Positions 43,314 to 51,557 of a stretch of 64,000 nucleotides of DNA are shown here, in pieces (the stretch's first letter is position 1; every line of letters starts with the position of its first letter). The position numbers were made by a program, and so were the translations under genes. Below the pieces are notes generated by a model. That model was not told the origin of the DNA. It was given only the letters and a program-made list of their open reading frames with translations, and did not search any database. The stretch comes from an uncultured Lachnospiraceae bacterium (GTDB taxonomy: Bacteria > Bacillota > Clostridia > Lachnospirales > Lachnospiraceae). The DNA lies in the NCBI GenBank assembly GCA_910579395.1, contig CAJTUC010000006.1:44639-108638 (forward strand). The letters are read 5' to 3'.

Positions 43314-44090
43314 ATGGCATATGATTATGAATACTTCAAAAAAGCGGTTTTGGACTTGACCAAAATTGATTTGGACGCCTATAAAGAAAAACAGATGAAG
43401 CGTCGTATTGATACTTTGATTGCCAAGAACAAAATTACCGGATATGAGAATTATGTTGCGGCGCTCAAAAAAGATAATCGAATGTTTGAGGAGTTTGTTA
43501 ATTATCTGACGATTAATGTTTCGGAATTTTATCGAAATCCGGACCAGTGGCAGATTATGGACAGAGAGATAATTCCCGAATTGATTCGGAAATTCGGGAA
43601 GAATCTGAAAATCTGGAGCGCAGCATGTTCTACCGGTGATGAACCTTATTCTCTTGTTATGGCGTTTTCAAGGCATCTGCCCTTGAATCAGATTAAGATA
43701 TTCGCGACAGATTTGGATAAGCAGGTCATTGCAAAGGCCAAGACGGGATTATATGTCGAGAAGAGTATTGCCAGCGTGCCCGAAGATTTTAAGAAGAAAT
43801 ATTTTACGAAGATTGGGCCTTCTTACCAGATTTCAAACGAAATTAAGTCGAGAGTTGAGTTCAAGGAACATAACCTGTTAAAAGATACTTATCCGACGGA
43901 CTGTCATTTAATCGTTTGTCGTAATGTTCTGATTTATTTTACGGAAGAGGCGAAAGACGAGGTATTCCGTAAGTTCCAGAAGTGCTTGAAACCGGGTGGT
44001 TTTCTGTTTATCGGAAGTACGGAACAGATTATTAATCATAAGGAAATTGGTTTTGAACGTAGGAATTCTTTTTTCTATGAGAAACCCTGA
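43314..44090 (+). CDS. cheR: Chemotaxis protein methyltransferase
   Basis: A 258-residue SAM-dependent glutamate methyltransferase for chemoreceptors. N-terminal helical domain (KKAVLDLTKIDLDAYKEKQMKRRID), then the SAM domain with WSAACSTGDEPYSLVMAF, IFATDLDKQVIAKA and CRNVLIYF. It stands alone rather than in a che operon, which is common in Lachnospiraceae. A terminator follows. Confidence 0.94.
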   Translation: MAYDYEYFKKAVLDLTKIDLDAYKEKQMKRRIDTLIAKNKITGYENYVAALKKDNRMFEEFVNYLTINVSEFYRNPDQWQIMDREIIPELIRKFGKNLKIWSAACSTGDEPYSLVMAFSRHLPLNQIKIFATDLDKQVIAKAKTGLYVEKSIASVPEDFKKKYFTKIGPSYQISNEIKSRVEFKEHNLLKDTYPTDCHLIVCRNVLIYFTEEAKDEVFRKFQKCLKPGGFLFIGSTEQIINHKEIGFERRNSFFYEKP

Positions 44091-44113
44091 AAAATGTAAA
44101 AGAACATAAAGAA

Positions 44114-44141
44114 AGCGCAGGCTTGTAAGCCTGCGTTTTTT
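44114..44141 (+). terminator. Terminator after cheR
   Basis: CGCAGGCTT and AAGCCTGCG pair, followed by six T bases. Confidence 0.85.
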
Positions 44142-44301
44142 GATTAAAAAGATGTTTGTTACCTCTGTAAAGCATATTTTAGATAAACATGGAGTTGATC
44201 AAAAGGTTTCCGGGTGCCCGGACAATTTAATTTAAGGGGAAGTTATAAAGGGATTATTTTGGATTGTATCGCAGAAAAGCATTCAGACCTTATGTCACTG
44301 T

Positions 44302-44418
44302 ATGAATCGATCTTTAAAAAGTGATGATTCCATGAATCATTCCTTTGGGGGAACGCCGATTGTTGTCAATTACTTCTTTCATGAGGAAAGCGTACCGTCT
44401 GCGAAGCAAAAGAGATAG
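44302..44418 (+). CDS. Small open frame, possible decayed gene
   Basis: A 38-codon frame reading MNRSLKSDDSMNHSFGG then TPIVVNYFFHEES, ending in KQKR. The middle vaguely recalls the short TnpW-type proteins found with clostridial mobile elements, which begin a basic region then have a T-x-V-x-V-x-F strand; this is weak. Around it, in the 405 bases between cheR and the convergent exonuclease gene, other short frames (44152-44235 and one ending near 44325) also stop early, as in a scar of lost genes. No ribosome-binding site is convincing. Confidence 0.2.
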   Translation: MNRSLKSDDSMNHSFGGTPIVVNYFFHEESVPSAKQKR

Positions 44419-44438
44419 GAAGTAACGTATACCCTGTA

Positions 44439-44477
44439 GCAGGAAGAATTTCTCATTTTATGAGAAATTCTTCCTGC
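44439..44477. other. Stem-loop at the 3' end of the exonuclease gene
   Basis: GCAGGAAGAATTTCTCA and its exact reverse complement flank a 5-base loop. There is no T run on either side, so it is a stabilising or weak terminating hairpin for the reverse-strand gene. Confidence 0.6.
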
Positions 44478-44495
44478 TCGATCATAAAAGGTGAA

Positions 44496-45608
44496 CTATC
44501 GCCCGGCCATTTTGCCAAGAAGATAACCGGCATATGCGGAGAACAGTTCCCGGTCTTTTTTTCGTTCCTCAGTCAGTTCGAAGAATAAATCTTTACTTTT
44601 GTAATCTCGTTTGAAAAAAGGTTCTACCTGTATGTCCCATTGGGGCAGATAGGTGGAAAATTTTCTGGTATAGCAGGTAGCAGCCGTGGCTTGTACGCGG
44701 TATGTTCTGTCAACAAAGGAAGAAACGGATTTGTGAATGGCAGTATCTTCCGCCGGCAGGTAATAGTAATCTTTATAGTTAGAATAAAAATATTTCAGTT
44801 CTTCTTCATAGACAGGCACCTTCAAGAGGCCTTCGTTCTCCTCGCCGCTAAAGCAGCATCCGTTAGAAACAGCAGAAATCGGACGGGGAAGCGCATGCGG
44901 GAAGGATAGCTTCATTAAGAGCATATGTCGTTCTTTTCCCTCGCTGTCCGGAAAGGAAGCGGCCTGGACTTTTCTGACTTTTATTTCTCCGTTGAAAAGG
45001 TCATGGTAGGCGAGCAGTGGGACGAGCTGCAGCATTCCCTTCATGTCATCGCTGTTATGCAGAATCAGCAGTTTGTAGAGATATTCGGTGGAATTCTTCA
45101 CATAGGTGTGATAGATATTGATCAGCTGACCGCCGTTATATTTATCTTTTCTGTCGATACCGAGAAATGTCTCCAGCGTTTTCTGCTTACAGTTCGGCGT
45201 ATTTAAGAAAAACTTATAAGGCGAAATTCTCCGGTATAAGTCGATTCCCTTGAAGGAGTCAAAATTGTATGGAAGCTCATACTGTCCGCATTTCTGTAAT
45301 AAATAGGGCAGGTCAAAGTTGTTGCCGTTAAAATGAATCAGGTGTGTATAAGAAGATGCAAAAGCAAAAAAAGCCTCTAAAACATCCCTTTCTTCTTCAT
45401 AATAATCAGCGAACCATTGTTTGATATACCAGTTCTCACCGCTGTAATAGGCGGCTCCAATCAGATAAAGGCTGGAATTTTGGGCCGTAAAGCCGGTCGT
45501 CTCAATGTCGATAAAAAGAATTTTTGTAAGCGGGGCGAGCAGTTCCAGCGGATAATTTACAGTAAAATTTTCCAATTTCTTTTTTTCAATACGCATACGC
45601 ATCAACAT
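44496..45608 (-). CDS. Ribonuclease H-like/3'-5' exonuclease domain protein (YprB family)
   Basis: A 370-residue protein with an RNase H-like exonuclease fold near the N-terminus. DEDD-type motifs: FIDIETTGF (D-x-E) at about 33, HFNGNNFDLPYL at about 95 with Asp, and HNSDDMKGMLQL (D) near 188. The C-terminal 170 residues are unassigned. Resembles Bacillus YprB, whose role is unknown. Three near-adjacent starts exist (45608, 45602, 45596). It lies alone on the reverse strand between cheR and the palindrome E2. Confidence 0.85.
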   Translation of the reverse strand: MLMRMRIEKKKLENFTVNYPLELLAPLTKILFIDIETTGFTAQNSSLYLIGAAYYSGENWYIKQWFADYYEEERDVLEAFFAFASSYTHLIHFNGNNFDLPYLLQKCGQYELPYNFDSFKGIDLYRRISPYKFFLNTPNCKQKTLETFLGIDRKDKYNGGQLINIYHTYVKNSTEYLYKLLILHNSDDMKGMLQLVPLLAYHDLFNGEIKVRKVQAASFPDSEGKERHMLLMKLSFPHALPRPISAVSNGCCFSGEENEGLLKVPVYEEELKYFYSNYKDYYYLPAEDTAIHKSVSSFVDRTYRVQATAATCYTRKFSTYLPQWDIQVEPFFKRDYKSKDLFFELTEERKKDRELFSAYAGYLLGKMAGR

Positions 45609-45736
45609 CCATTCATTTTATATATTTCTATAAGTACTTATCATACCATATTTTTGTGATATCTATATAAATAATATCATATTTTTTGAATTAACAGTAG
45701 TATTTTCCGTCGAAAAATAGTATATTTACTATGTGG

Positions 45737-45940
45737 GTTTTACAGTTCATGGGCACCCGGCCGGAGCATCGTTCTCTTTGGAGGCACGCTTTCGCTCTGC
45801 GACAGATAATTTACGAAGTAAATTTTCTGTTAGATGTCAGCAGACGCTAGGCTCGAAAGAACCTCGCCAAGCGCTGGCATTTCTCAAGGGCTTCCGCCAG
45901 AGAACGATGCTCCGGCCGGGTGCCCCATGAGCTGTAAAAC
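45737..45940. repeat. Long palindromic element E2 (about 41-base arms, conserved core)
   Basis: Arm 45737-45777 pairs with 45899-45940, differing by one G-U pair and one single-base bulge. The centre holds GGCACGCTTTCGCTCTGCGA (45783-45802) and CTCAAGGGCTTCCGC (45883-45897), matching E1 at 20 of 23 and about 13 of 15 positions, while the arms are unrelated to those of E1. An inner hairpin ACAGATAATTTAC/GTAAATTTTCTGT (45802-45831) sits in the centre. Located upstream of rnfC; the 128 bases before it (45609-45736) are AT-rich and hold no gene. Confidence 0.93.
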
Positions 45941-46008
45941 GCAAGGGTCTTGCAAATGAGAATCGGTTCGTGTTCGCATTTGAGAATATAAGGAAAGAGG
46001 GGCAGCGA

Positions 46009-47328
46009 ATGGCAAAATTAACATTTTCGGGTGGAATTCATCCGTATGATGGAAAAGATATTTCCAAAGATAAACCGATGAAAGAAGTGTTGCCTAAGGG
46101 TGATCTGGTCTATCCCTTATCGCAGCATATCGGTGCACCGGCAAAGGCGATCGTGGCGAAAGGCGACCATGTACTGACCGGGCAGAAAATCGCGGAAGCG
46201 GGGGCTTTTGTATCGGCACCCATTTATGCGACAGTATCCGGAACGGTAAAAGCAATTGAGCCGCACCGTGTCGTGACCGGAGACAATGTGATGAGCATTG
46301 TCATTGAGAATGACGGATTGTATGAAGAAGTGGAATATCCGGCCGTAAAGCCGCTTAATGAAATGAACAAAGAGGAAATTGTTGAACGGATAAAGGAAGC
46401 GGGAGTCGTGGGAATGGGCGGCGCAGGTTTTCCGACTTTTATCAAGCTTTCTCCCAAAGAACCGGAGAAAATCGATTATGTGATCGCGAACTGCGCAGAA
46501 TGTGAGCCGTATCTGACTTCCGATTACAGAAGAATGATAGAAGAGCCGGAGAAGCTCGTGGAAGGATTGAAGATTATCCTGCGTTTGTTCGATAACGCGA
46601 GAGGTATTCTCGCGGTGGAAGATAATAAACCGGACTGTATCGAGATTTTGAAGAAGTTGACGAAAGATGAGGCGAAAATCAGTGTCAAAGCGTTGAAAAC
46701 AAAGTACCCGCAGGGGGCGGAGAGACAGCTTATCTATGCCGCTACCGGAAGGAAAATCAATTCTTCCATGCTTCCGGCGGATGCGGGCTGTATCGTAGAT
46801 AATGTGGATACGGTCGTTGCAGTCTATCATGCGGTGATGGAAGGAAAGCCGCTGATGAACCGTATCGTAACGGTAACGGGAGACGCGATTGCCGACCCGC
46901 GTAATTTTATTGTCAGGATTGGTACGAACTATCATGAGCTGATTGAAGAAGCGGGCGGTTTTAAAAAGGAACCTGTCAAAATCGTTTCCGGCGGTCCGAT
47001 GATGGGATTTTCCATTTTTAATCTGGATGTGCCGACGACCAAAACGGCATCGGCTCTGCTTTGTATGACGGAGGATGCCGTGTCCGAGACGGAGCCGAGC
47101 GCATGTATTAACTGCGGAAGATGCGTGGAAGCCTGCCCGAGTCGTATCGTGCCGAGACTGCTGGCGGATTATGCGGAGAATTATAACGAAGAAGCGTTTC
47201 TTTCCCATGATGGCATGGAATGTTGTGAATGCGGCTGCTGCAGCTTTGTCTGTCCGGCAAAACGGCAGCTGACACAGGCAATCAAGTCTATGCGGAAGAT
47301 GCAGCTTGCAAAGAAAAGTGCAAAGTAA
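46009..47328 (+). CDS. rnfC: Rnf complex subunit C
   Basis: The 439-residue electron-input subunit of the Rnf ferredoxin:NAD+ oxidoreductase. NADH/FMN-binding regions are KEAGVVGMGGAGFPTFIKL and YVIANCAECEPYLTSDY; two [4Fe-4S] motifs are CINCGRCVEACPSRI and CCECGCCSFVCPAKR near residues 369-415. ATG 46009 gives the family start MAKLTFSGGIHP; the frame extends further up without a good site. First gene of rnfCDGEAB. Confidence 0.96.
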   Translation: MAKLTFSGGIHPYDGKDISKDKPMKEVLPKGDLVYPLSQHIGAPAKAIVAKGDHVLTGQKIAEAGAFVSAPIYATVSGTVKAIEPHRVVTGDNVMSIVIENDGLYEEVEYPAVKPLNEMNKEEIVERIKEAGVVGMGGAGFPTFIKLSPKEPEKIDYVIANCAECEPYLTSDYRRMIEEPEKLVEGLKIILRLFDNARGILAVEDNKPDCIEILKKLTKDEAKISVKALKTKYPQGAERQLIYAATGRKINSSMLPADAGCIVDNVDTVVAVYHAVMEGKPLMNRIVTVTGDAIADPRNFIVRIGTNYHELIEEAGGFKKEPVKIVSGGPMMGFSIFNLDVPTTKTASALLCMTEDAVSETEPSACINCGRCVEACPSRIVPRLLADYAENYNEEAFLSHDGMECCECGCCSFVCPAKRQLTQAIKSMRKMQLAKKSAK

Positions 47329-47402
47329 ATTTCTAAGCCGGCGAAAGACGCCGACTAAGAAATTTAATGCTTTGCACGAAAGAATCGCCGGGGGCGATTC
47401 TT
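47318..47402 (+). repeat. Intergenic hairpin pair, class 1 (copy I)
   Basis: Outer GTGCAAAG/CTTTGCAC (47318-47325, 47370-47377) and inner 17-base arms (47327-47343, 47349-47365, two mismatches) form one long stem that includes the rnfC stop codon; a second hairpin AAGAATCGCC-ggg-GGCGATTCTT (47380-47402) follows before the rnfD ribosome-binding site. Confidence 0.75.
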
Positions 47403-47432
47403 CCAGATAACAATAGAAAGGAATAGAAAAAA

Positions 47433-48365
47433 ATGAGCGATTTGATGAAGGTGTCATCCAATCCCCATATCAGAGCGAAATCGTCTACGAGCAGTATCAT
47501 GCTGGCGGTGGTGATCGCCCTTCTTCCGGCGGCGGGCTTTGGTATCTATAATTTCGGAACGGATGCACTGATCTTAATTTTGGTGACAGTTCTATCCACT
47601 GTCTTGACAGAATATATTTTTGAGAAAATTTTAAAGAAAAAAACTACGATAGGAGACTATTCAGCGGTCGTTACAGGACTTCTCCTGGCACTGAATCTGC
47701 CTGTCTCCGCACCTTGGTGGATAGGTGTCATCGGCGGCATTTTCGCAATCCTTGTCGTAAAGATGCTGTTTGGCGGTCTGGGACAGAATTTTATGAATCC
47801 GGCGCTGGGGGCGAGATGCTTTCTGCTGATATCCTTTACCTCCATCATGACGAATTTTGATTGCGATGCTTATACGGGGGCGACACCTCTTGCGGCGTTG
47901 AAGAGCGGCGAAACGGTAAATATCTTCAATATGGTAGTCGGAAAGACAGCGGGAACCATTGGAGAAACTTCCATGATAGCAATTGTTATCGGCGCCTGCT
48001 TCCTGATTTTGACGGGTGTCATCGATTTGCGGATTCCCGGAAGTTACATAGTGAGCTTTGTAATCTTTATCTGTCTGTTCGGCGGACGTGGTTTTGACTA
48101 TGCCTATATTTCGGCGCATCTGGCCGGCGGTGGTCTGATGCTCGGTGCATTTTTCATGGCGACCGATTATGTAACAAGGCCGATTACGGTAAAAGGACAG
48201 TATGTATACGGTATCCTGCTCGGTATTCTGACAGGGATTTTCCGTATTTTCGGGCCGTCGGCGGAGGGCGTTTCCTATGCGATCATTCTCGGAAACCTTT
48301 TGGTGCCGTTGATTGAAAAAGCAACTCTCCCGACAGCATTTGGGAAAGGAGGCGCAAGAGCATGA
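47433..48365 (+). CDS. rnfD: Rnf complex subunit D
   Basis: A 310-residue membrane subunit with about ten hydrophobic segments. The covalent-flavin region is AYTGATPLAALKSG (threonine in TGAT) at about residue 148; N-terminus SSNPHIRAKSSTSSIMLAVVIALLPA is a family signature. It carries a flavin linked by a phosphoester bond and is part of the ion pump. Its stop overlaps the rnfG start (ATGA). Confidence 0.96.
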   Translation: MSDLMKVSSNPHIRAKSSTSSIMLAVVIALLPAAGFGIYNFGTDALILILVTVLSTVLTEYIFEKILKKKTTIGDYSAVVTGLLLALNLPVSAPWWIGVIGGIFAILVVKMLFGGLGQNFMNPALGARCFLLISFTSIMTNFDCDAYTGATPLAALKSGETVNIFNMVVGKTAGTIGETSMIAIVIGACFLILTGVIDLRIPGSYIVSFVIFICLFGGRGFDYAYISAHLAGGGLMLGAFFMATDYVTRPITVKGQYVYGILLGILTGIFRIFGPSAEGVSYAIILGNLLVPLIEKATLPTAFGKGGARA

Positions 48366-49000
48366 GCGAGGCAGCAAATCAGGAAGTAAAAAAGAGTACG
48401 GATTTTGGCGGAATGTTCAAAGATACGGGAATTTTGCTCGTGATCACTCTGGTTGCCGGACTGCTTCTCGGTCTGGTCTACCAGATTACGAAAGAGCCGA
48501 TTGCTTTACAGAAAGAAAAGGCAAAGCAGGAAGCCTGTATGGAAGTTTTTGCGGATGCGTCATCTTTTGCAGAGATGGAAGTTATGCAGCCGGATGCACA
48601 GGAATGGTCGGCGGCCGGATTTTCACAGGAGACGATAGATGAGGTCATGGAAGCGCAGGATGCTTCCGGCGCAGTCCTCGGTTATGTCATTACCGTCACG
48701 ACCAAAGAAGGATATGGCGGAGACATTCGTTTCACTGTCGGTATTACGAAAGACGGAACCGTGAACGGCATCGCCATTCTGGAAATCGCGGAGACTGCGG
48801 GGCTTGGTATGCGGGCGGAAGAAGTTCTCGCGCCGCAGTTTGCGGATAAGAGTGTGGAACAATTTGAGTATACGAAGTCGGGGGCCGTATCCGACAGCCA
48901 GATTGATGCGATTTCGGGCGCAACGATCACGACAAATGCAGTGACCAATGGAGTTAATGCGGGATTATACTATTTTCAGTCGAAGCTGCAGGGGATTTAG
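48362..49000 (+). CDS. rnfG: Rnf complex subunit G
   Basis: A 212-residue membrane-anchored flavoprotein. One N-terminal helix (LLVITLVAGLLLGLVYQITK), then the FMN-binding domain with ETAGLGMRAEE and the flavinylation motif SGATITTNAVTNGV, where the second threonine takes FMN. Translationally coupled to rnfD. Confidence 0.96.
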   Translation: MSEAANQEVKKSTDFGGMFKDTGILLVITLVAGLLLGLVYQITKEPIALQKEKAKQEACMEVFADASSFAEMEVMQPDAQEWSAAGFSQETIDEVMEAQDASGAVLGYVITVTTKEGYGGDIRFTVGITKDGTVNGIAILEIAETAGLGMRAEEVLAPQFADKSVEQFEYTKSGAVSDSQIDAISGATITTNAVTNGVNAGLYYFQSKLQGI

Positions 49001-49040
49001 TGCATGGCTGTGGACTGAGAAAGGAGAATGGGTGTAAAAT

Positions 49041-49093
49041 GTTGAAAGAAGAATCTTTCAACTTTTGAACTTGAGTGTCTGCTAAAGCAGACA
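49041..49093 (+). repeat. Intergenic paired hairpin, class 2 (copy J)
   Basis: GTTGAAAGA-agaa-TCTTTCAAC (49041-49062) and TGTCTGC-taaa-GCAGACA (49076-49093), preceded at 49010-49026 by TGTGGACTGAGAAAGGAG, the class 2 tail motif. Between rnfG and rnfE. Confidence 0.75.
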
Positions 49094-49106
49094 GATAGGA
49101 GTAAAA

Positions 49107-49823
49107 ATGAATGATATAAAAGAACGTCTGATCAATGGACTTGTGAAAGAAAATCCTACTTTTGTCCTGATGCTCGGTATGTGTCCGACACTTGCCGTTA
49201 CGACTTCCGCAATGAATGGTCTTGGCATGGGACTGACGACGATGGTCGTGCTGGCGCTCAGCAATGCCTTTATTTCACTGCTTCGGAATATTATTCCCGA
49301 TAAAGTGAGAATACCGGCATTCATCGTCATCATCGCTTCTTTTGTAACGATGGTTGAACTGCTGCTGGAGGGCTTTATTCCGTCACTGTACGATGCGCTC
49401 GGAATCTATATTCCGTTAATCGTCGTAAACTGTATTATTTTAGGAAGAGCAGAAAGCTATGCGTCGAAAAATCCGGTCATTCCGTCGTTGTTTGACGGAA
49501 TCGGCATGGGACTCGGTTTTTCTTTCGCGCTGACCTGTATCGGAGCGGTGCGGGAGCTGATCGGTGCGGGAACGCTGTTCGGAATGCACATTATGCCGGA
49601 GAGCTATGTTCCCTGCAGTATTTTTATTATGGCACCGGGAGCCTTCTTTGTATTAGCGACTCTTACTGCAATTCAGAATAAGATTAAGATAAACGGTGAG
49701 CGAAAAGGAAAAGATATGTCGAAGATTCAGTCCGGCTGTGGCGGCGACTGCCTGAACTGTTCGGATACCGGCTGTACGAAGCCGCAGAAGATAAATGGAA
49801 GGGGGGAGAAGGAACATGCTTAA
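49107..49823 (+). CDS. rnfE: Rnf complex subunit E with Cys-rich tail
   Basis: A 238-residue membrane subunit with six helices; typical blocks are GLVKENPTFVLMLGMCPTLAVTTSA and GRAESYASKNP, with ARS-type GIGMGLGFSFALTCIGAVRELIG. After the last helix comes an unusual cytosolic tail of about 35 residues with the pattern SGCGGDCLNCSDTGC, four cysteines spaced as in small iron-sulfur or zinc sites. Standard RnfE ends near residue 205. The stop overlaps rnfA by 8 bases. Confidence 0.93.
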   Translation: MNDIKERLINGLVKENPTFVLMLGMCPTLAVTTSAMNGLGMGLTTMVVLALSNAFISLLRNIIPDKVRIPAFIVIIASFVTMVELLLEGFIPSLYDALGIYIPLIVVNCIILGRAESYASKNPVIPSLFDGIGMGLGFSFALTCIGAVRELIGAGTLFGMHIMPESYVPCSIFIMAPGAFFVLATLTAIQNKIKINGERKGKDMSKIQSGCGGDCLNCSDTGCTKPQKINGRGEKEHA

Positions 49824-50394
49824 AGAATTACTCATCATATTGATCAGTTCTTCCCTTGTCAGCAATGTTGTATTGAGCCAGTTCCTCGGACTGTGCCCGT
49901 TCCTCGGTGTTTCCAGAAAGACCAGTACGGCGAGCGGTATGGGTGTAGCGGTCATTTTCGTTATTACGCTTGCTTCCGCGGTAGCCGGAACAATCTACAA
50001 ATATGTATTGGTACCGCTTGATATCACTTATCTGCAGACGATCGTCTTCATTCTTGTCATTGCGGCGCTCGTGCAGTTCGTGGAAATGTTCTTAAAGAAA
50101 TTCATGCCTTCGTTGTACGATGCGCTCGGCGTATATCTGCCGCTGATCACGACAAACTGTGCAGTGCTCGGCGTGGCTTTGACGAATGTGCAGAAAAATT
50201 ATGGGGTTCTGGCGGGTGTCGTAAACGGTTTTGCAACGGCTGCCGGCTTTACCATTTCAATTATCATTCTGGCAGGCATCAGGGAGAAAATGGAGTATAA
50301 CGATATAGCGGAATCCTTTAAAGGAATGCCCATCGTTCTGATTACGGCGGGACTTATGGCAATCGCATTCTGCGGTTTCTCCGGATTGCTTTAG
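49816..50394 (+). CDS. rnfA: Rnf complex subunit A
   Basis: A 192-residue membrane subunit with six helices, related to RnfE in inverted topology. SQFLGLCPFLGVSRK near the N-terminus contains the conserved cysteine of the membrane-bound [2Fe-2S] site; FMPSLYDALGVYLPLITTNCAVLG is the partner motif. ATG 49816, inside the rnfE end, has GGGGGGAGAAGG upstream. Confidence 0.96.
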   Translation: MLKELLIILISSSLVSNVVLSQFLGLCPFLGVSRKTSTASGMGVAVIFVITLASAVAGTIYKYVLVPLDITYLQTIVFILVIAALVQFVEMFLKKFMPSLYDALGVYLPLITTNCAVLGVALTNVQKNYGVLAGVVNGFATAAGFTISIIILAGIREKMEYNDIAESFKGMPIVLITAGLMAIAFCGFSGLL

Positions 50395-50484
50395 GCAGAC
50401 TGAGAAAGGAGCATAGGTTGAAAATAGGAAATTTTCAACCGCAAATTTGTGCCTGTTGCACAAATTCGCAGACTGAGAAAGGAG
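50395..50484 (+). repeat. Intergenic paired hairpin, class 2 (copy K), best preserved
   Basis: GCAGACTGAGAAAGGAG (50395-50411), GGTTGAAAAT-aggaa-ATTTTCAACC (50416-50440), GCA, AATTTGTGC-ctgtt-GCACAAATT (50444-50466), then CGCAGACTGAGAAAGGAG (50467-50484) supplying the rnfB ribosome-binding site. The tail motif thus appears on both sides of the hairpin pair. Confidence 0.8.
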
Positions 50485-50491
50485 TATAGAT

Positions 50492-51289
50492 ATGGAAATT
50501 ACCGGAATCTTAGTTGCAACGGCAATTGTTGGAGGTGTCGGACTTTTTGTCGGACTCTTTCTTGGCGCTGCAGCGATTAAGTTCAAAGTAGAAGTAGATG
50601 AAAAAGAAGAAGCGGTGCTCGGTGTTCTGCCGGGAAATAACTGCGGTGGATGCGGGTATGCAGGATGCTCCAATCTGGCGGCGGCGATTGCGAAGGGCGA
50701 GGCGCCTGTCAATGCCTGTCCGGTCGGCGGGGAGAAAGTCGGCAAGCTGATTGCGGAAATCATGGGTGTAGAAGCGGGAGACAGCGTTAGACAGGTGGCC
50801 TTCGTGCAATGTCAGGGTGACTGCGATAAGAGTAAAACGGATTATGACTATCATGGCATCGAAGACTGTAAAATGCTTTCGTATGTGCCGGGCGGCGGTG
50901 CGAAATCCTGCGATTATGGATGCCTTGGATTCGGAAGCTGTGTGAAAGCCTGTCCTTTTGATGCGATTCATGTTGTAAACGGTGTAGCCGTTGTGGATAA
51001 AGAACAGTGTAAAGCCTGCGGAAAATGTGTTGCGGCCTGTCCTAAGAATCTGATTACCCTGATTCCGTATGATGCGAAATATGCGGTGGCGTGCAGTTCT
51101 CATGACAAGGGGCCTGTGACGATGAAGGCCTGTGAGGTCGGCTGTATCGGGTGTCAGTTATGCAAGAAGAACTGTCCGGCAGATGCGGTCGTTATCGATA
51201 ATTTCAATGCATCCATCGATCAGGAGAAGTGTACCGGATGCAGTACCTGTAAGGAGAAGTGCCCGAAGAAGGCCATTATCTCTGTATAG
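50492..51289 (+). CDS. rnfB: Rnf complex subunit B
   Basis: A 265-residue ferredoxin-like subunit with one N-terminal helix. The first cluster is in NNCGGCGYAGCSNL at about 48-60, then further [4Fe-4S] motifs CLGFGSCVKACPFDAI, CKACGKCVAACPKNLI, CIGCQLCKKNCPADAV and CTGCSTCKEKCPKKAI, giving four ferredoxin-type CxxCxxC groups. This is the ferredoxin-docking subunit of the complex. Last gene of the operon. Confidence 0.96.
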   Translation: MEITGILVATAIVGGVGLFVGLFLGAAAIKFKVEVDEKEEAVLGVLPGNNCGGCGYAGCSNLAAAIAKGEAPVNACPVGGEKVGKLIAEIMGVEAGDSVRQVAFVQCQGDCDKSKTDYDYHGIEDCKMLSYVPGGGAKSCDYGCLGFGSCVKACPFDAIHVVNGVAVVDKEQCKACGKCVAACPKNLITLIPYDAKYAVACSSHDKGPVTMKACEVGCIGCQLCKKNCPADAVVIDNFNASIDQEKCTGCSTCKEKCPKKAIISV

Positions 51290-51290
51290 G

Positions 51291-51533
51291 CAATTATCTA
51301 AGGTAACTTGAGGTAGGTAATTGCGAAACGATGTTTTCGAAGGCTCCCGTTGTACAAAATAGACAATCACCGCAGGGCACGCTTTCACTGCACTGTCGTT
51401 CGCAACGGTGCATAAGACGCCAAAATACGGCGTCTAAACACCGGCGACGACACAGCGCCCTGCTTGCGATTTGTCTATTTTGTACAACTGTTTTCCATAA
51501 AAATGCGTTTCGCAATTACCTAGTAACTTGAGG
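51291..51533. repeat. Long palindromic element E3 flanked by direct repeats
   Basis: Outer 17-base inverted repeats 51314-51330 and 51506-51522 are exact (TAGGTAATTGCGAAACG and complement). Inside, 18-base arms 51349-51366 and 51471-51488 pair exactly, then GCAGGGC/GCCCTGC (51372-51378, 51457-51463). The direct repeat GTAACTTGAGG flanks the outer arms at 51303-51313 and 51523-51533. The centre has GGCACGCTTTC as in E1 and E2. The remaining similarity to E1/E2 is weaker than between those two. Confidence 0.85.
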
Positions 51534-51557
51534 AAAAGAAAGGAGCGGGAAACAATC

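Noticed and set aside
46117..47457. 446-codon reverse frame opposite rnfC
   Set aside because: Antisense to a clear rnfC with all its motifs; the length results from codon bias on the other strand.
51294..51531. Frames of 73 and 66 codons on both strands over E3
   Set aside because: Same mirror-image effect of a palindrome; no ribosome-binding site or family match.
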